Assembly (NCBI RefSeq): GCF_902806685.2
Contig: NC_048539.1
Span: 7,328,501-7,392,500 of the forward strand
DNA length: 64,000 nt
Direction: 5' to 3'
DNA from: Maniola hyperantus
Taxonomy: Eukaryota; Arthropoda; Insecta; Lepidoptera; Nymphalidae
Shown here: one piece after another, positions 54,354-64,000 of the stretch
Layout of the letters: each line of letters starts with the position of its first letter
Numbering within the stretch: position 1 is the first letter of the stretch
Translations under genes and position numbers: made by a program
Notes under the pieces: model-generated
Databases searched by the model: none
What the model saw: only the letters and a program-made list of their open reading frames with translations
Told to the model about the DNA's origin: nothing

Positions 54354-54570
54354 ACTAGCTTATTCCCGCGACTTCGTAAGCGGGGCCGACACACATTTCG
54401 AATCCCTATTTTACCCCCTTAGAGGTTGAATTTTTGAAAATCTTTTCTTAGCGGATGTCTACGTCATAATAGCTATCTGCATACCAAATTTCAGCCCAAT
54501 CCGCCCAGTAGTTTGAGCTGTGCATTGATAGATCATTCAGTCAGTTAGTCAATCAGTCCTTTTCCTTTTT
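54354..54570 (-). mobile_element. Helitron-like H2
   Basis: ACTAGCTTATTCCCGCGACT, CACATTTCGAATCCCTATTT, AAATCTTTTCTTAGCGGATG, ATAATAGCTATCTGCATACC, AGTTTGAGCTGTGCATTGAT and a GTCA stretch. Its 5' end is cut by the adjoining Q element; TATATATTTAGAT at 55232 looks like the remainder. Confidence 0.65.
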
Positions 54571-55225
54571 AACCGACTTCAAAAAAAGGAGGAGGTTCTC
54601 AATTCGTCGGAATCTTTTTTTTTTTTTTTTTTTATGTATGTTCCCCGATTACTCGAAAACGCCTGGACCGATTTTGAAAATTCTGTTTTTGTTTGAAAGG
54701 GTATACTTCAAAGTTGGTCCCATTTCAATTTGGTGAAGATCTGATGAACATCTTCGAAGATAGATACTGGAACTCCTCAACGGATAAGAGTAAATTGCTC
54801 GCGATCAGTGTAATAGCTTAGTAAACAGTAGATTTTTAACCAGTCATAGCATAATTCCATGGAGCCACTAAAAATTGTGAAATAAAATTTTTTTACAAAA
54901 AAATAAAAACCGACTTCGTTACACAAACACTAAAAATTGAAAAATAATTTAATTTATTACCGAATATATTATGTATACAAGAGTTAATATAGTTCCATAA
55001 TAATATTTTTTGGGGTCGGTGCCAATGAGGTGCCATTGTGGAGTCCTATAAAAATATGAAGTCTAGACGATTCGCGCAGCTAAAGCTAATTGGCACCGGA
55101 ACCAAAAAATATTATTATGGAACTATATTAACTCTTGTATACATAATATATTCGGTAATAAATTAAATTATTTTTCAATTTTTAGTGTTTGTGTAAAGAA
55201 GTCGGTTTTTATTTTTTTTTGTAAT
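54571..55225 (+). mobile_element. Family Q element carrying a long foldback
   Basis: AACCGACTTCAAAAAAGGAG, GAGGTTCTCAATTCGTCGGA, ATGTTCCCCGATTACTCGAA and GATACTGGAACTCCTCAACG. A second AACCGACTTCG lies at 54908. The right end is GAAGTCGGTTTTTA. Outer ends are inverted (AACCGACTTC against GAAGTCGGTT). Fragments at 31589, 32338 and 42246. Confidence 0.6.
54905..55210. repeat. Foldback with 119-bp arms
   Basis: Left arm 54905-55023 and right arm 55092-55210 are nearly perfect complements; I see only about three or four mismatches, near GTTAC/GTAAA and GGGTCGG/CCGGAACC. The loop is 68 bases (55024-55091). Arms begin AAAAACCGACTTC and end at GGTGCC. Confidence 0.9.
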
Positions 55226-55551
55226 TTTTTTTATATATTTAGATAATTATAGACTACGACGGAACACGTACGTAAAGGGAAAACGTACCCACAGATTGCA
55301 TGTTTACTGTTGAGCGTTGAGTTAGTTGAGTTAGATATTTAGTGTTTACATATTTTGCTCAATCTTGTTTGCAAACTAAGTAAATTGTTTAACAGTAGCG
55401 ATGTCGCTCTTGGAGGATGTTTCAAGTATGGTATTGCACGTTTATGTCACGTAGATTAGTTTACATCTTAGTTTGGTATCTAGATTCTACATCAACATTC
55501 TTACTAAATATTTAACAAAGTAGAGCTATCAATTTATATAACCTTATTAGA

Positions 55552-55672
55552 TGATACCCGCCACTTCATAAGCGTGGACTTAGGTTTTTTAAAACCCTGT
55601 GGAAACTCTTTGATTTCCTTGGATAAAAAGTAGTCATAGTCATTTCCTGGGTGCAATCTATCGCTGTATCAA
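55552..55672 (-). mobile_element. Helitron-like H1, truncated
   Basis: GATGATACCCGCCACTTCAT, GTGGACTTAGGTTTTTTAAA, TTTGATTTCCTTGGATAAAA and GGTGCAATCTATCGCTGTAT. A family C2 element follows immediately. Confidence 0.55.
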
Positions 55673-55676
55673 AAAA

Positions 55677-56070
55677 AAACGGCCAAATGCGAGTCGGACT
55701 CACACACGAAGGGTTCCGTACCATTATCTGTAAAAACGGCAAAAAATCACGTTCGTTGTATGGGAGCCCCCCTTAAATATTTGTTTTATTTTAATTTAAT
55801 TATTTATTTTTAAAGTGAATATACAACTAAATATTCTGTGAATATTTCAAGCGCCTAAGTTGACGTTATCAATATCAAGCAAAAACGAGCAAGTAAATCA
55901 TGTTTGTTTTTCTCAAGTATTTTTCGTTATAGCGGCAACAGAAATACATCATCTGTGAAAATTTCAACTGTCTAACTATCGCGGTTCATGAGATACAGCT
56001 TGGTGACAGACGGATAGACGGACGGACAGCGGAATCTTAGTAATTGGGTCGCGTTTTACCCTTTGGGTAC
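55677..56070 (+). mobile_element. Family C2 element, full copy
   Basis: Starts GGCCAAATGCGAGTCGGACT, CACGAAGGGTTCCGTACCAT and TCGTTGTATGGGAGCCCCCC. Ends CACAGCTTGGTG-like sequence (ATGAGATACAGCTTGGTGAC), GACGGACGGACAGCGGAATC and TTTACCCTTTGGGTACG. It shares the tip with family C but a different 3' half; the partial copy is at 3942. Confidence 0.65.
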
Positions 56071-56082
56071 GCGCGCAAATCG

Positions 56083-56228
56083 CGGGCATCCCTTTTGTGC
56101 CCGCATCCCTTGTGCATGCCGCATGCCGTGAGAAATCTTATATTTTCCGGGACAAAAGTAGCGTATATCCTTCGTCGAGGTGCAGACAGACAGACACACT
56201 TTCGCATTTATAATATTAGTACGGATGG
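56083..56228 (-). mobile_element. Helitron-like H1, internally deleted
   Basis: CGCGGGCATCCC, a duplicated GTGCCCGCATCCCTTGTGCA, TATATTTTCCGGGACAAAAG, GACAGACAGACACACTTTCG and CATTTATAATATTAGTACGG. The 5' end is well preserved. Confidence 0.55.
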
Positions 56229-56506
56229 TTATTGGTTACCATGTTGGTATCTACTAAGTAATTAGTCGACCTATTTACCCGACTACGAGAGGCTTATGAG
56301 GGCTCTGGATATAGGAATGTTTTTTCTCTATCTATATCGATTCGATCAGTCCTTGGTCTATAAACAGATTTGGGGTTTTTTAATGTACCTATATTGTATA
56401 GGAATGTGTATTTTATTGGTTCCCTTATAATTAGCAACTTACTCATTATTGTTAATAAGTTGATATTGGCAGTATCCTCCCTATCGTTGACTATAAGATA
56501 TCGTTG

Positions 56507-56540
56507 ATCATATTTTTTATGACATCATAAAAAATATGAT
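56507..56540. repeat. Perfect 15-bp hairpin
   Basis: ATCATATTTTTTATG (56507-56521) pairs perfectly with 56526-56540 across ACAT. Confidence 0.85.
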
Positions 56541-56572
56541 CTTTGTTTCAAAAAAATTAAATAATATACGAC

Positions 56573-56800
56573 ACTAGTTTATTCCCGCGACTTTATTCGC
56601 GTGGACTACACAAATTTCAAACCCCTACTTTTCAGGGGTTAAATTTTCAAAAATCCTTTCTTCGCGGATATCTACGTCATAATAGCTTTCTGCATGCCTT
56701 TCAACCCGATGCGTCCAGTAGACTGTGTCCGTTGATCTGTGCGTTGATAGATCAGTCAGTCAGTCCTTTTATAGTCTTTTTATATTTTATTTTATATATA
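56573..56800 (-). mobile_element. Helitron-like H2
   Basis: ACTAGTTTATTCCCGCGACT, ATTCGCGTGGACTACACAAA, AAAATCCTTTCTTCGCGGAT, ATAATAGCTTTCTGCATGCC, GTTGATAGATCAGTCAGTCA and CCTTTTATAG. Nearly complete. Confidence 0.65.
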
Positions 56801-56939
56801 TAGATATTGAATGGTATTTTAAGAATACGTAAGTACCTATTCATTTTAATAACGTAGGTATCTATTCGATTTTGAACATTTAAATTAATTAAATCTGCTT
56901 TTATAGGTACTACCTACCTACTATTAAATTCAAGATTTA

Positions 56940-57160
56940 TTTTTGAGATGATGCCCCAATGAATCCCGTGGGAATTCTGATTTTTCGGAATAAGAAGGAG
57001 GAGAATTTCGGAATAAGGAGGAGGAGAGAATGTCCGTCTGGGATGAAAGTTATCTATGTAATAAAGACCAAATTTTTTTAAGCGGATGGGCCGTGAAAAG
57101 GTACCAGTCAGACAGACAGACAGACAGATTTACCTTTGCATTTAATATAGATAGGTATCT
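56940..57160 (-). mobile_element. Helitron-like H1 with tandem duplication
   Basis: GATGATGCCCCAATGAATCC, GTGGGAATTCTGATTTTTCG, GAATTTCGGAATAAGGAGGA (a 23-bp duplicate), AAGCGGATGGGCCGTGAAAA and a CAGA tract. The terminal hairpin is lost. Confidence 0.5.
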
Positions 57161-57461
57161 AATAATGTACCTACTATACAAAGCAAAGTTTATGAATAAA
57201 CATGTTCTTTGATATTTAGATGCATGTATTGTCACATGACTCAATGTTTACCTACTAATGCGTGGTGACTAGCTGTTAACCATATAAGATGAGGAATTAC
57301 TATTTTTTCGCATAAATTCCTGCATTTAACTCTCTTGCCTTTTATGGTAATATCATATTGTACCGTGCGTAGAATTCATTCAATATTCGATGTTTACTTT
57401 TCCTTTTACTATTAATATTCAGTTACTATAAAACAGATAATAGTATTTATTGGTAAGTAGG

Positions 57462-57540
57462 ACTAGCTTTTTCTCGCGACTTTGTCCACGTGATACGATT
57501 TATAGCCTAGCACCTGGATCATTAGTTTCACCCCCTAAAT
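57462..57540 (-). mobile_element. Helitron-like H2, 3' end
   Basis: ACTAGCTTTTTCTCGCGACT and TTGTCCACGTG, then CACCCCCTAAATTCAAAC. Confidence 0.5.
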
Positions 57541-57797
57541 TCAAACTCACAAATAGGTACTTTTTTATATTATGTATTAGTGTAAATGATTTTAAAGCAT
57601 GGCATTATTTACCTACTTATAATTAAAATATTATATACTTATAATGGAAATGATTCACTAGAGGAAAAAATATTAAGAAAAAATTTACAAAGTGGTTCCC
57701 TTTACAGTGTAGAAAAGGCATAAGGCCGGTCCACCCCACAGGAGCAAATCTGCGACGATCGCTAGTCCTTCACGAAATATCGACAAGGAGGTACCTA

Positions 57798-57955
57798 CTG
57801 GTCAAACTACTGGACGGATTAGGCTGAAGTTTGGCATGGAGATAGCTATTATGACGTAGACATATTATACTGCTAAGAAAGGACTTTTAAAAATCCAATC
57901 CCTAAGGGATTTGATTTGTGTAGTCCACGCGGACAATGTCGCGGGAATAAGCTAG
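57798..57955 (+). mobile_element. Helitron-like H2, 5'-truncated
   Basis: TACTGGTCAAACTACTGGAC, GGAGATAGCTATTATGACGT, AAGAAAGGACTTTTAAAAAT, GTAGTCCACGCGGACAATGT and CGCGGGAATAAGCTAG-T. Confidence 0.65.
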
Positions 57956-57959
57956 TCAT

Positions 57960-60695
57960 TTTATATGGACAGTCTATTTGACTACTCCATACAAAGGCAG
58001 GTTAAGGCCTGTCACTTTCTTAACTTGAAAACTTGCACTAGAGCAAATTGAACTAACTAGGGCCTCTAAGCTATCTCTGTTCAAAGCCTATGGAAGAGAC
58101 TAGACAGGTGTCTCGGCTTCTCGCCTTTTCTAGGTACAAGTTTCTTACTAAGCCTTACTAAGTATGTTTTATCACAATACAAATTGACAGATGATCATGA
58201 CCAACTAAAATAGAGATGACGCCGACACCTGAGGTCGTCGTCGCAGCAAATACCTACTCTGCCCACTGCGGTTTTTTGATACAATATTAATATTTATCGA
58301 CGACGTGCGACACTCCAATTTAAACGTAGTAATACCCACGCGGACATATTTAAAATTAATTTTCGGAATGTATAAAATTAATTTACGATCAAAGTCACGC
58401 ATACTTTTGAAGATAATTTAATAATGAGGCCAGTCGCCTTTTATTTAAGTACAGAAAAGGGAGGAGCTCTTTGACACAGCGGCGAGATGATTCGCCCTGC
58501 AAAATAGACATCCTGGATTTAGTATTTTCTTTTTCAGCCCCTGTTCCATTTTAAACGGGGTTAAGCCTCTTTGTACATAAGCACCATAAGCTTAATTAAT
58601 TTTAGTAACTAAACTAATTATTTTGTGCATAAATATTGTTTAAATAGGTTAGTTTAGTGTAAGTACCCTATTATTAGCAGGGTTTGTCCTTTTTTAACGC
58701 CAACTCGCCAACAAACTGTGGAATTATTGTATTTGTTTGTGCATATAATAAATAAATAATGTTAAAACAACATTAAAAAACACAGAAATTTTTGGGGTTG
58801 TCAGTAACTTGATATCACTTGATGGTAATGGTTTAAACGATCCTCTCGATGGGTGAGCACCATGTGCTTTGGGTCTAGGTACTTCTCCTTTACTGAACAC
58901 CTAATCAGTAGGATCGTTTTGGAAAAATATACCTATTTTCTTTTGTTTTTGGTCTAGTAATTTTAACCACCACTAATGTAAGCTAGCGAATGAATATATT
59001 TATATAAGTAAGCGAATTCACTAAAACAAAAATCAACGGAGCATCGTTAGAGGCTATTCAATAAAAAATGTAGGTGTGCTTACATAATACGAGTAAGTAG
59101 GTAAGTATTTACTTTAAACCAACTGGATCGTCTTTTCATACAAAAACCAGAACTACTTAAAATACTACGGATAAAATGTTTAGGTTTAATGTGATTTATT
59201 AATTTCAGTTCATATCAGAAATCAGAATACATGTTCAATGGAACCCTGTTTAATTTTGTTATGCAGGTTATATAATATTTTAATACCTGAGTTTACCTTT
59301 ACAATACGATATTTTACACCAAGCGATAAATAAATCTAAAAATGTATGAACAAGATAGTATAAGCAATTAACAATCGAAAAATGTTAGAAGTATATAGAG
59401 AATTTAAAAATTCATATTAAAGATTTCACTTTTTCATCTGTTCTATAAATATCCAAAACGCATGATACCGTAGCCGCAATGTTATTTCTGACTGTGACGT
59501 TACATGGATTGAAATTGTAATGTATTTCAGTAAGAAATTGCTTACCAATCCGTGTGACGTCATGACAGCTCATAAACCTAAAAAGATGGCGGGTAGCGTA
59601 TTCGCGGAAAAAATTGAAATGCAAAATTGAAATGCATTTTTATTGCACTTATCGATCGAATAATTATTTTTGTAAATTTTTTGGTAGTTTATATTAAGAC
59701 ACTTTAAAAAAAAAGGGTAAAATACCCTGTTTACCTCATTTTACCTCGAAAAACTAAAATTTACAACTTCGTTGATTTAGGATGATAAATATATTCCTAA
59801 ATTGAGTATTTCATAGAACCTACTTAAGTAGGTACAATGTATAGTAGGTATTTAGCTAGGTTCTCAAGTGCTGTATAGTGCTATATAGAAAGTAAAACAA
59901 CATTTTCATTAATTACTTTGCAGACTAATTAGGTATATTTTTTTCATTATAGAAATTACTTAATGTGTTTATGAAAACGTTATATATTTCAAGTAAGAAA
60001 ACAGCCCATTTTAATTTGGCATTTTATTGCAGGTCTTACGAATAATTTTGCTTATTCGTGTTTCTCCTAGATTACTATATTATAATATGTAGATATTATA
60101 ATAATATTAATATAAAATATCTCTATCCTAAAGGAGTCAGTTGCCGACATAATTAGGTACATTCATTCATAGTTAAACTGCCTGCTAGTAAAGTTCATTA
60201 ATAAAATTTATAATTACACGAAGGCTTCTTACGAAGGCATAATAATTAAACTCGTTATTACAGGCATCAATAATTTTGCCGTACCAGAATGCTCAATTAA
60301 TTATTTTAGCAAACGATGTCGCAGACACCTGCTTGTTTATTTACAAGACTTTACTTTGTTTACAAGACTCCGCAATTACTGAGGGGAAAACTTACAGGGG
60401 CTAAGTATATTGATTTCGGCAAGAAGTCCTAAAAGAGGCAATTCAAAGAGTGCGGACCCACCTGTTTTAAGTATACGGGGGGTTTATGTTAGATTTTATG
60501 TCCTTTGCTTTATTTAACAGTCAACAACGCAATCTAAGTATTTCTCGATTGTCGCTCAATTTTGCCGTCCGTTAACAAAAAGTTTTCCTTTGGAGAATAC
60601 GATTTGATCAACAAAATAAAGAATTAAGTCTCTTTAACATTTACACCATGCACGAGGCCTGTGCTGCGGCAATCCTGGTAGCAGGCCGCCATTTT
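57960..60695. other. Repeat-poor, unannotated stretch
   Basis: About 2.7 kb with few recognisable repeats. Open frames 58205-58402 and 59412-59624 (-) show no domain. Consistent with intronic DNA of a plus-strand gene, but nothing proves it. Confidence 0.35.
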
Positions 60696-60699
60696 ATGA

Positions 60700-60765
60700 A
60701 ACACGCAAAGGTTTCGATTTCGAAAGGGGGTTCGATCCCGGGCACGCACCTGGCTACTAGGTGTC
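60700..60765 (+). repeat. tRNA-like B-box fragment
   Basis: GGGGGTTCGATCCCGGGCAC followed by GCACCTGGC resembles a SINE B-box. No clear A-box upstream. Confidence 0.35.
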
Positions 60766-60959
60766 AAAAATGTGTAAACTCCAATGTCCGGACAAGGCAC
60801 GGGCGTGGCGTAGTAACTATAGTAACTCAGTTTCAAATAAATCACATACCTACTGCGCTTTTCCGTTACGTAGTTGTGATGGCAAACGCTGCAACTTTTC
60901 AGTTATGAAAACTGATTCTTTTTACATGTAAACAGCTAGACTTCGTCCTTAGATTTGAA

Positions 60960-61190
60960 CCTCTCTGGCGGAGTTGTGAGCGCTGCAGTCTTATAAGCGG
61001 GAGGTCCTGAGCTCGTTTTTGGCAGGGGTAATTTGGGAATTTAAAATTTCTAAATTGACTCTACTTAGTTTGTTCTGGTGGACAGCTTCGGCCATGACCA
61101 TTTATTATTATTTATTTTCTGTTCTTTTAGATCGTAGATTTCGTTCCGGTATGGTGCCGCGTAGAAACCGATGAAGGTGTGGAACTAATA
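60960..61190 (+). mobile_element. SINE-B, diverged copy
   Basis: GGCGGAGTTGTGAGCGCTGC, GCGGGAGGTCCTGAGCTCG, GGCAGGGGTAATTTGGGAAT, GGTGGACAGCTTCGGCC and CGCGTAGAAACCGATGAAGG. It parallels 35590-35828 in opposite orientation; the B-box has decayed. Confidence 0.55.
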
Positions 61191-61277
61191 TCCCTTCGAA
61201 ATTAATTAAATTTAATTAAAAAATATATTGATTTCATATAGGTACGACAGCATATTGTGTCTACGACTAATAATGGT

Positions 61278-61350
61278 ATTTTAAGACTCTACCGCCGGTT
61301 CGGAAAATAGATTCTACTGAGAAGAGCCGACAAAAACTCAGCAGTTTAAA
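61278..61350 (+). repeat. Repeat P fragment, copy 2
   Basis: ACCGCCGGTTCGGAAAATAG, TTCTACTGAGAAGAGCCGAC and AAAAACTCAGCAGT. The same widespread motif as 23961-24030. Confidence 0.5.
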
Positions 61351-61354
61351 AAAA

Positions 61355-63235
61355 TGTTACTACATATATGTTTATAAATATACAGTACATAAGCAATGTA
61401 ACTATCCTGTGGGCTGCTGAATAAAAAGCTGGCTGTTTCCATGTAACCTTGTCATTTAGAAATTTGTCAGTTGTATAATAACCACATAACTTAACAAAAT
61501 GTTAAAGTTTACACGAGTTTAAAGATTTACATACAAATCTTTGTTTGAAACTACATAATTTCATGGAAATCTGGCAAACCACAAACACATGATATTGGTT
61601 TCTAGAACGTGTCTACAATTGATTTCGAGTGGTTAATATTCAAACGAAAAGCAAACAACGTTGGTATGGAGAGCGCTGTCCATGAGAGCACGCTAGGGAA
61701 ACTTCTCTTAATAACTATTTAATTGAGTACAGCATTTAAAAGAGGTTCACAATTATTTAGATTAACAGTTGTTTATATTAAATGTCACTTAGAAATAAAT
61801 TGATACAGCGATGATCATTATCACGGAAAACTCTCGTAACTACGTAATATATCATTCGAGCTCCATTCATAATCTGCAGGACAACTTGCAAACTCACGCC
61901 ATGAGTCTATCTATCTGGTAGAACCACCTGGGCACCTTTTTCTCTTCAACCAATCCACCTTGGCGACCAAAGTTTTAATAATGAAATATTCAGTTCTTTC
62001 CTTTGTTTTAACGATCTAAAAAGTTCCTTTGTTTTACCTCCAGGATGAATCTTTACCCAATTTATTGAAATCGATTGATTAGGCAAAGACTTGGAGCGTA
62101 AATATACAATTAAATCGTTATCATGGATTGAAATAGGGATAGGTAGGACCAAGTTCTCGCTACAGACAACGCGCGCCGGCCCAAGTAAACTCGGTACCTA
62201 AGGCGAATTACTGGAGTCGCGGCTCTTGAAACTTAAATGTCGCAACAAAATAATTATCATTCAAATAATTTACTTAAATAACTCAAGACAAGAGTTTTGT
62301 TTAGGCGAGAGACGTTAAATTTTCTATTGTCGAGGACAGGACGGTGCGGTAGGTAGGATTGCCTCGATTTTAATGACATTTGTGTGTTTTCGAAGCAAGC
62401 GCGAAATTTTTCTTGAATTTTACAAAATGGTGCTTAAACTCAAGTAGATAGAGAAAATTAATTCCTACCATAAGTAATAAATTTAAAAAAACTAGTAACA
62501 GGAAATCAAATCCAGATATTGAGATCGCTTGAAATATTTTGAGCGAGCAAACTTGAGTTTGTATTTTCATTTTATTATTATTATTTCATATTTTTTGTTA
62601 TTTTTTTTGCATCTTGTAATTTTTGCAAAACAAATCTTAACGTAAAGATTAAAGTTTTTTTTAAATTTTATTTTACAGTAGTGATTCTTAGAACTCAATG
62701 GTGACAGATGATATTTAATACAATTTTATAGAAAGTATATTCTTATAATTCTTTATTGCTATGCTGCTACACACAGAAGAACAGAAAAGACGCGCGATCT
62801 AACCATCCTGCCCAGGCAAGGAACTCGTGCTAACACGGCCTGTCCAGTAGGTATCCTCGTCAATGACGTGCCACCCTCCTTTCAGCGCCCTAGGCCTATA
62901 GTTCGCCTTTATGGACGAGCCGACCCTGGCTACAGATCGATAATGATATTGTGAAGAACTATATTTTGTAAACTTATTGTTATACACGAGGAGTGATATA
63001 GGAGTAAGACCGTAAAAAATCGCAGGTGGTGTCATCAATCAAAGCAAAGTAACCTTACGTGTGATCAATCTACAAACAACTTTACGCTGCGACATTGACG
63101 TCAATCACGATTCACACATTGACAAGCAAGGTCGCTGTTAGGACTATTTAGGATTTTGGTTTAAATCTGTACTACATCTTTCTATCTGTAAATAGAAAAC
63201 CTTAAAGGTGCATGTAAAGATTTGTGTCTTGTCTT
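61355..63235. other. Mostly unannotated; GC-richer patch at 62780-62940
   Basis: No supported gene. At 62780-62940 the composition rises (CCTGCCCAGGCAAGG, GTGCCACCCTCC). The minus strand is open for 79 codons (63038-62799), reading RPRALKGGWHVIDEDTYWTG before its stop. I do not recognise it. Confidence 0.3.
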
Positions 63236-63241
63236 TTTCAG

Positions 63242-63320
63242 AAGATGAAGATGTATACTATAATGAAAAAACTACATACGAGAATAGTATCATCCAAGAA
63301 TAACTGACGAATACTAAATC
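63242..63320 (+). other. 5' untranslated part of the coding exon
   Basis: Lies between the acceptor TGTCTTGTCTTTTTCAG and the ATG. It contains several out-of-frame ATGs (for example at 63245), which could act as upstream starts. Confidence 0.5.
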
Positions 63321-63536
63321 ATGGAGGGCGTTAGAGTAACGCATCAGGGGTTGAAGGCGCACACGCCTGAAGGGTCGGCTGGTAGGATAACCCAGGCCGG
63401 TCTAGCAGCGCGAAGTGCAGAAGGGACTGCTGCTAAGGGAATGGCCATCAAGGGCCATGAAGATTTGTGGGTGGAAATCCAAGCCAACACGTTCAGAAAC
63501 TGGGTTAATGAGACCCTCAAACCTGTGAATATAAAG
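63321..63536 (+). CDS. Filamin-type calponin-homology protein, first coding exon
   Basis: The first 72 codons of a multi-exon gene that continues beyond the window. A pyrimidine-rich acceptor ending at 63241 begins the exon. An in-frame TAA at 63315 followed by ATG at 63321 fixes the start. The exon closes with AAG before GTAACA at 63537, phase 0. Residues 1-45 are low-complexity, rich in Ala, Gly and Thr. Residues 46-72 contain GHEDLWVEIQANTFRNWVNE, matching the first helix of an actin-binding CH domain. In filamins two such domains at the N-terminus bind F-actin. From memory the wording is closest to the insect filamin relative jitterbug, hence the tentative family. Only one helix is visible, so other tandem-CH proteins are possible. 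Confidence 0.65.
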
Positions 63537-64000
63537 GTAACATTTAAAATCTAAATAACATTATAATAATAACATGAAGCCCCGTCAGGACTTTGCAAAG
63601 TAAGTACTTATTAAATTTCAGACCTACATATTACCTAATAAGTTTTTATACTATCGTATTTATTCTTATATGCTGTAATATAAAGCTATTTTAAAGCTAT
63701 TGAGTATTAGTCAGTATGTGTTTCAGTAACCGCTCACCGCACAGTAAAACATTACAGCAATGCGCCATAGAACCGCAAGGCGCACCGCGCCCGCGCCGAG
63801 CCTTAGAATGTTACGGTGCCGGACCGTGGTTATGTGTGTCTAGCCTTACTTATTGTGCACGTGTTCAGTGAGACGTTCTACTGTACCACCGTCATATCCA
63901 TCGCGTGTAACGATTCATATGATTCTCCCTACTTAACTAACTACTTAAAGCCCAAACTCGGACATCAAAGGTGATTAAAATCTGTGAGTGGAAATCACAG
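63537..64000 (+). other. Start of intron after the CH-domain exon
   Basis: Begins GTAACATTTAAAATC. A GC-richer patch at 63755-63830 (CAAGGCGCACCGCGCCCGCG, with ACATTACAGC and ATGTTACGGTGCC nearby) resembles a decayed foldback repeat. No further exon seen before the window ends. Confidence 0.4.

Overview
The window is animal nuclear DNA, almost certainly from a moth or butterfly (Lepidoptera). It is AT-rich and has no bacterial-style gene packing. It is saturated with short interspersed repeats of kinds I know from lepidopteran genomes: tRNA-headed SINEs, 3' stubs of non-LTR retrotransposons ending in (ATG)n, and many 150-250 bp elements that start near TCCATACTAATATTATAAA and end in a small hairpin followed by CTAG-T. 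I cannot name the species.

Only one protein-coding exon is well supported. At 63321-63536 (+), close to the right edge, an ATG with an upstream in-frame stop opens a 72-codon frame. Its last third reads like the start of a filamin-type calponin-homology domain (EIQANTFRNWVNE), and it ends at a GTAACA splice donor. The best guess is the 5' coding exon of a filamin-family gene resembling Drosophila jitterbug. A CpG-rich block at about 42850-43168 ending at a GTAAAC donor could be an upstream promoter and non-coding first exon on the same strand. If so, most of 43-63 kb is one large first intron. Two weaker exon candidates lie on the minus strand: 51388-51570, and 53435-53606, which is cysteine-rich and faintly like ion transport peptide. 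Both are speculative.

Layout. 1-5 kb: scattered Helitron-like elements, a pair of perfect hairpins (1482-1560), a GC-rich block (3650-3840), and a 374-bp inverted-repeat element (4460-4833). 4.9-5.8 kb: a SINE, then a three-unit tandem array. 7-14 kb: nested insertions, a MITE, an element of the family tipped by a GGCCAAGTGCGAGTC-like sequence, and duplicated anonymous repeats. 14.7-15.6 kb: two non-LTR retrotransposon 3' ends. 16-29 kb: Helitron-like, SINE and inverted-repeat element copies, and a second RTE-like 3' end at 28.46-28.86 kb. 29-42 kb: mostly decayed repeats, including one complete SINE with target-site duplications (38058-38253). 42-43.2 kb: a decayed retrotransposon and the CpG block. 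46-48 kb: a cluster of foldback elements. 48.3-50.5 kb: a large array with three nearly identical units of about 590 bp. 51.8-57.9 kb: a non-LTR stub, foldbacks and more Helitron-like copies, including a 306-bp hairpin with 119-bp arms. 58-63 kb: comparatively repeat-poor sequence leading to the coding exon.

No autonomous transposon with intact enzymes, rRNA, functional tRNA, CRISPR array or viral genome was seen. The most unusual content is structural: tandem head-to-tail Helitron-like arrays, foldback elements of several unrelated families, and repeated small perfect hairpins. Family letters and names used here (H1-H4, SINE-A/B/C, C, D, E, Q and so on) are local labels for this annotation.
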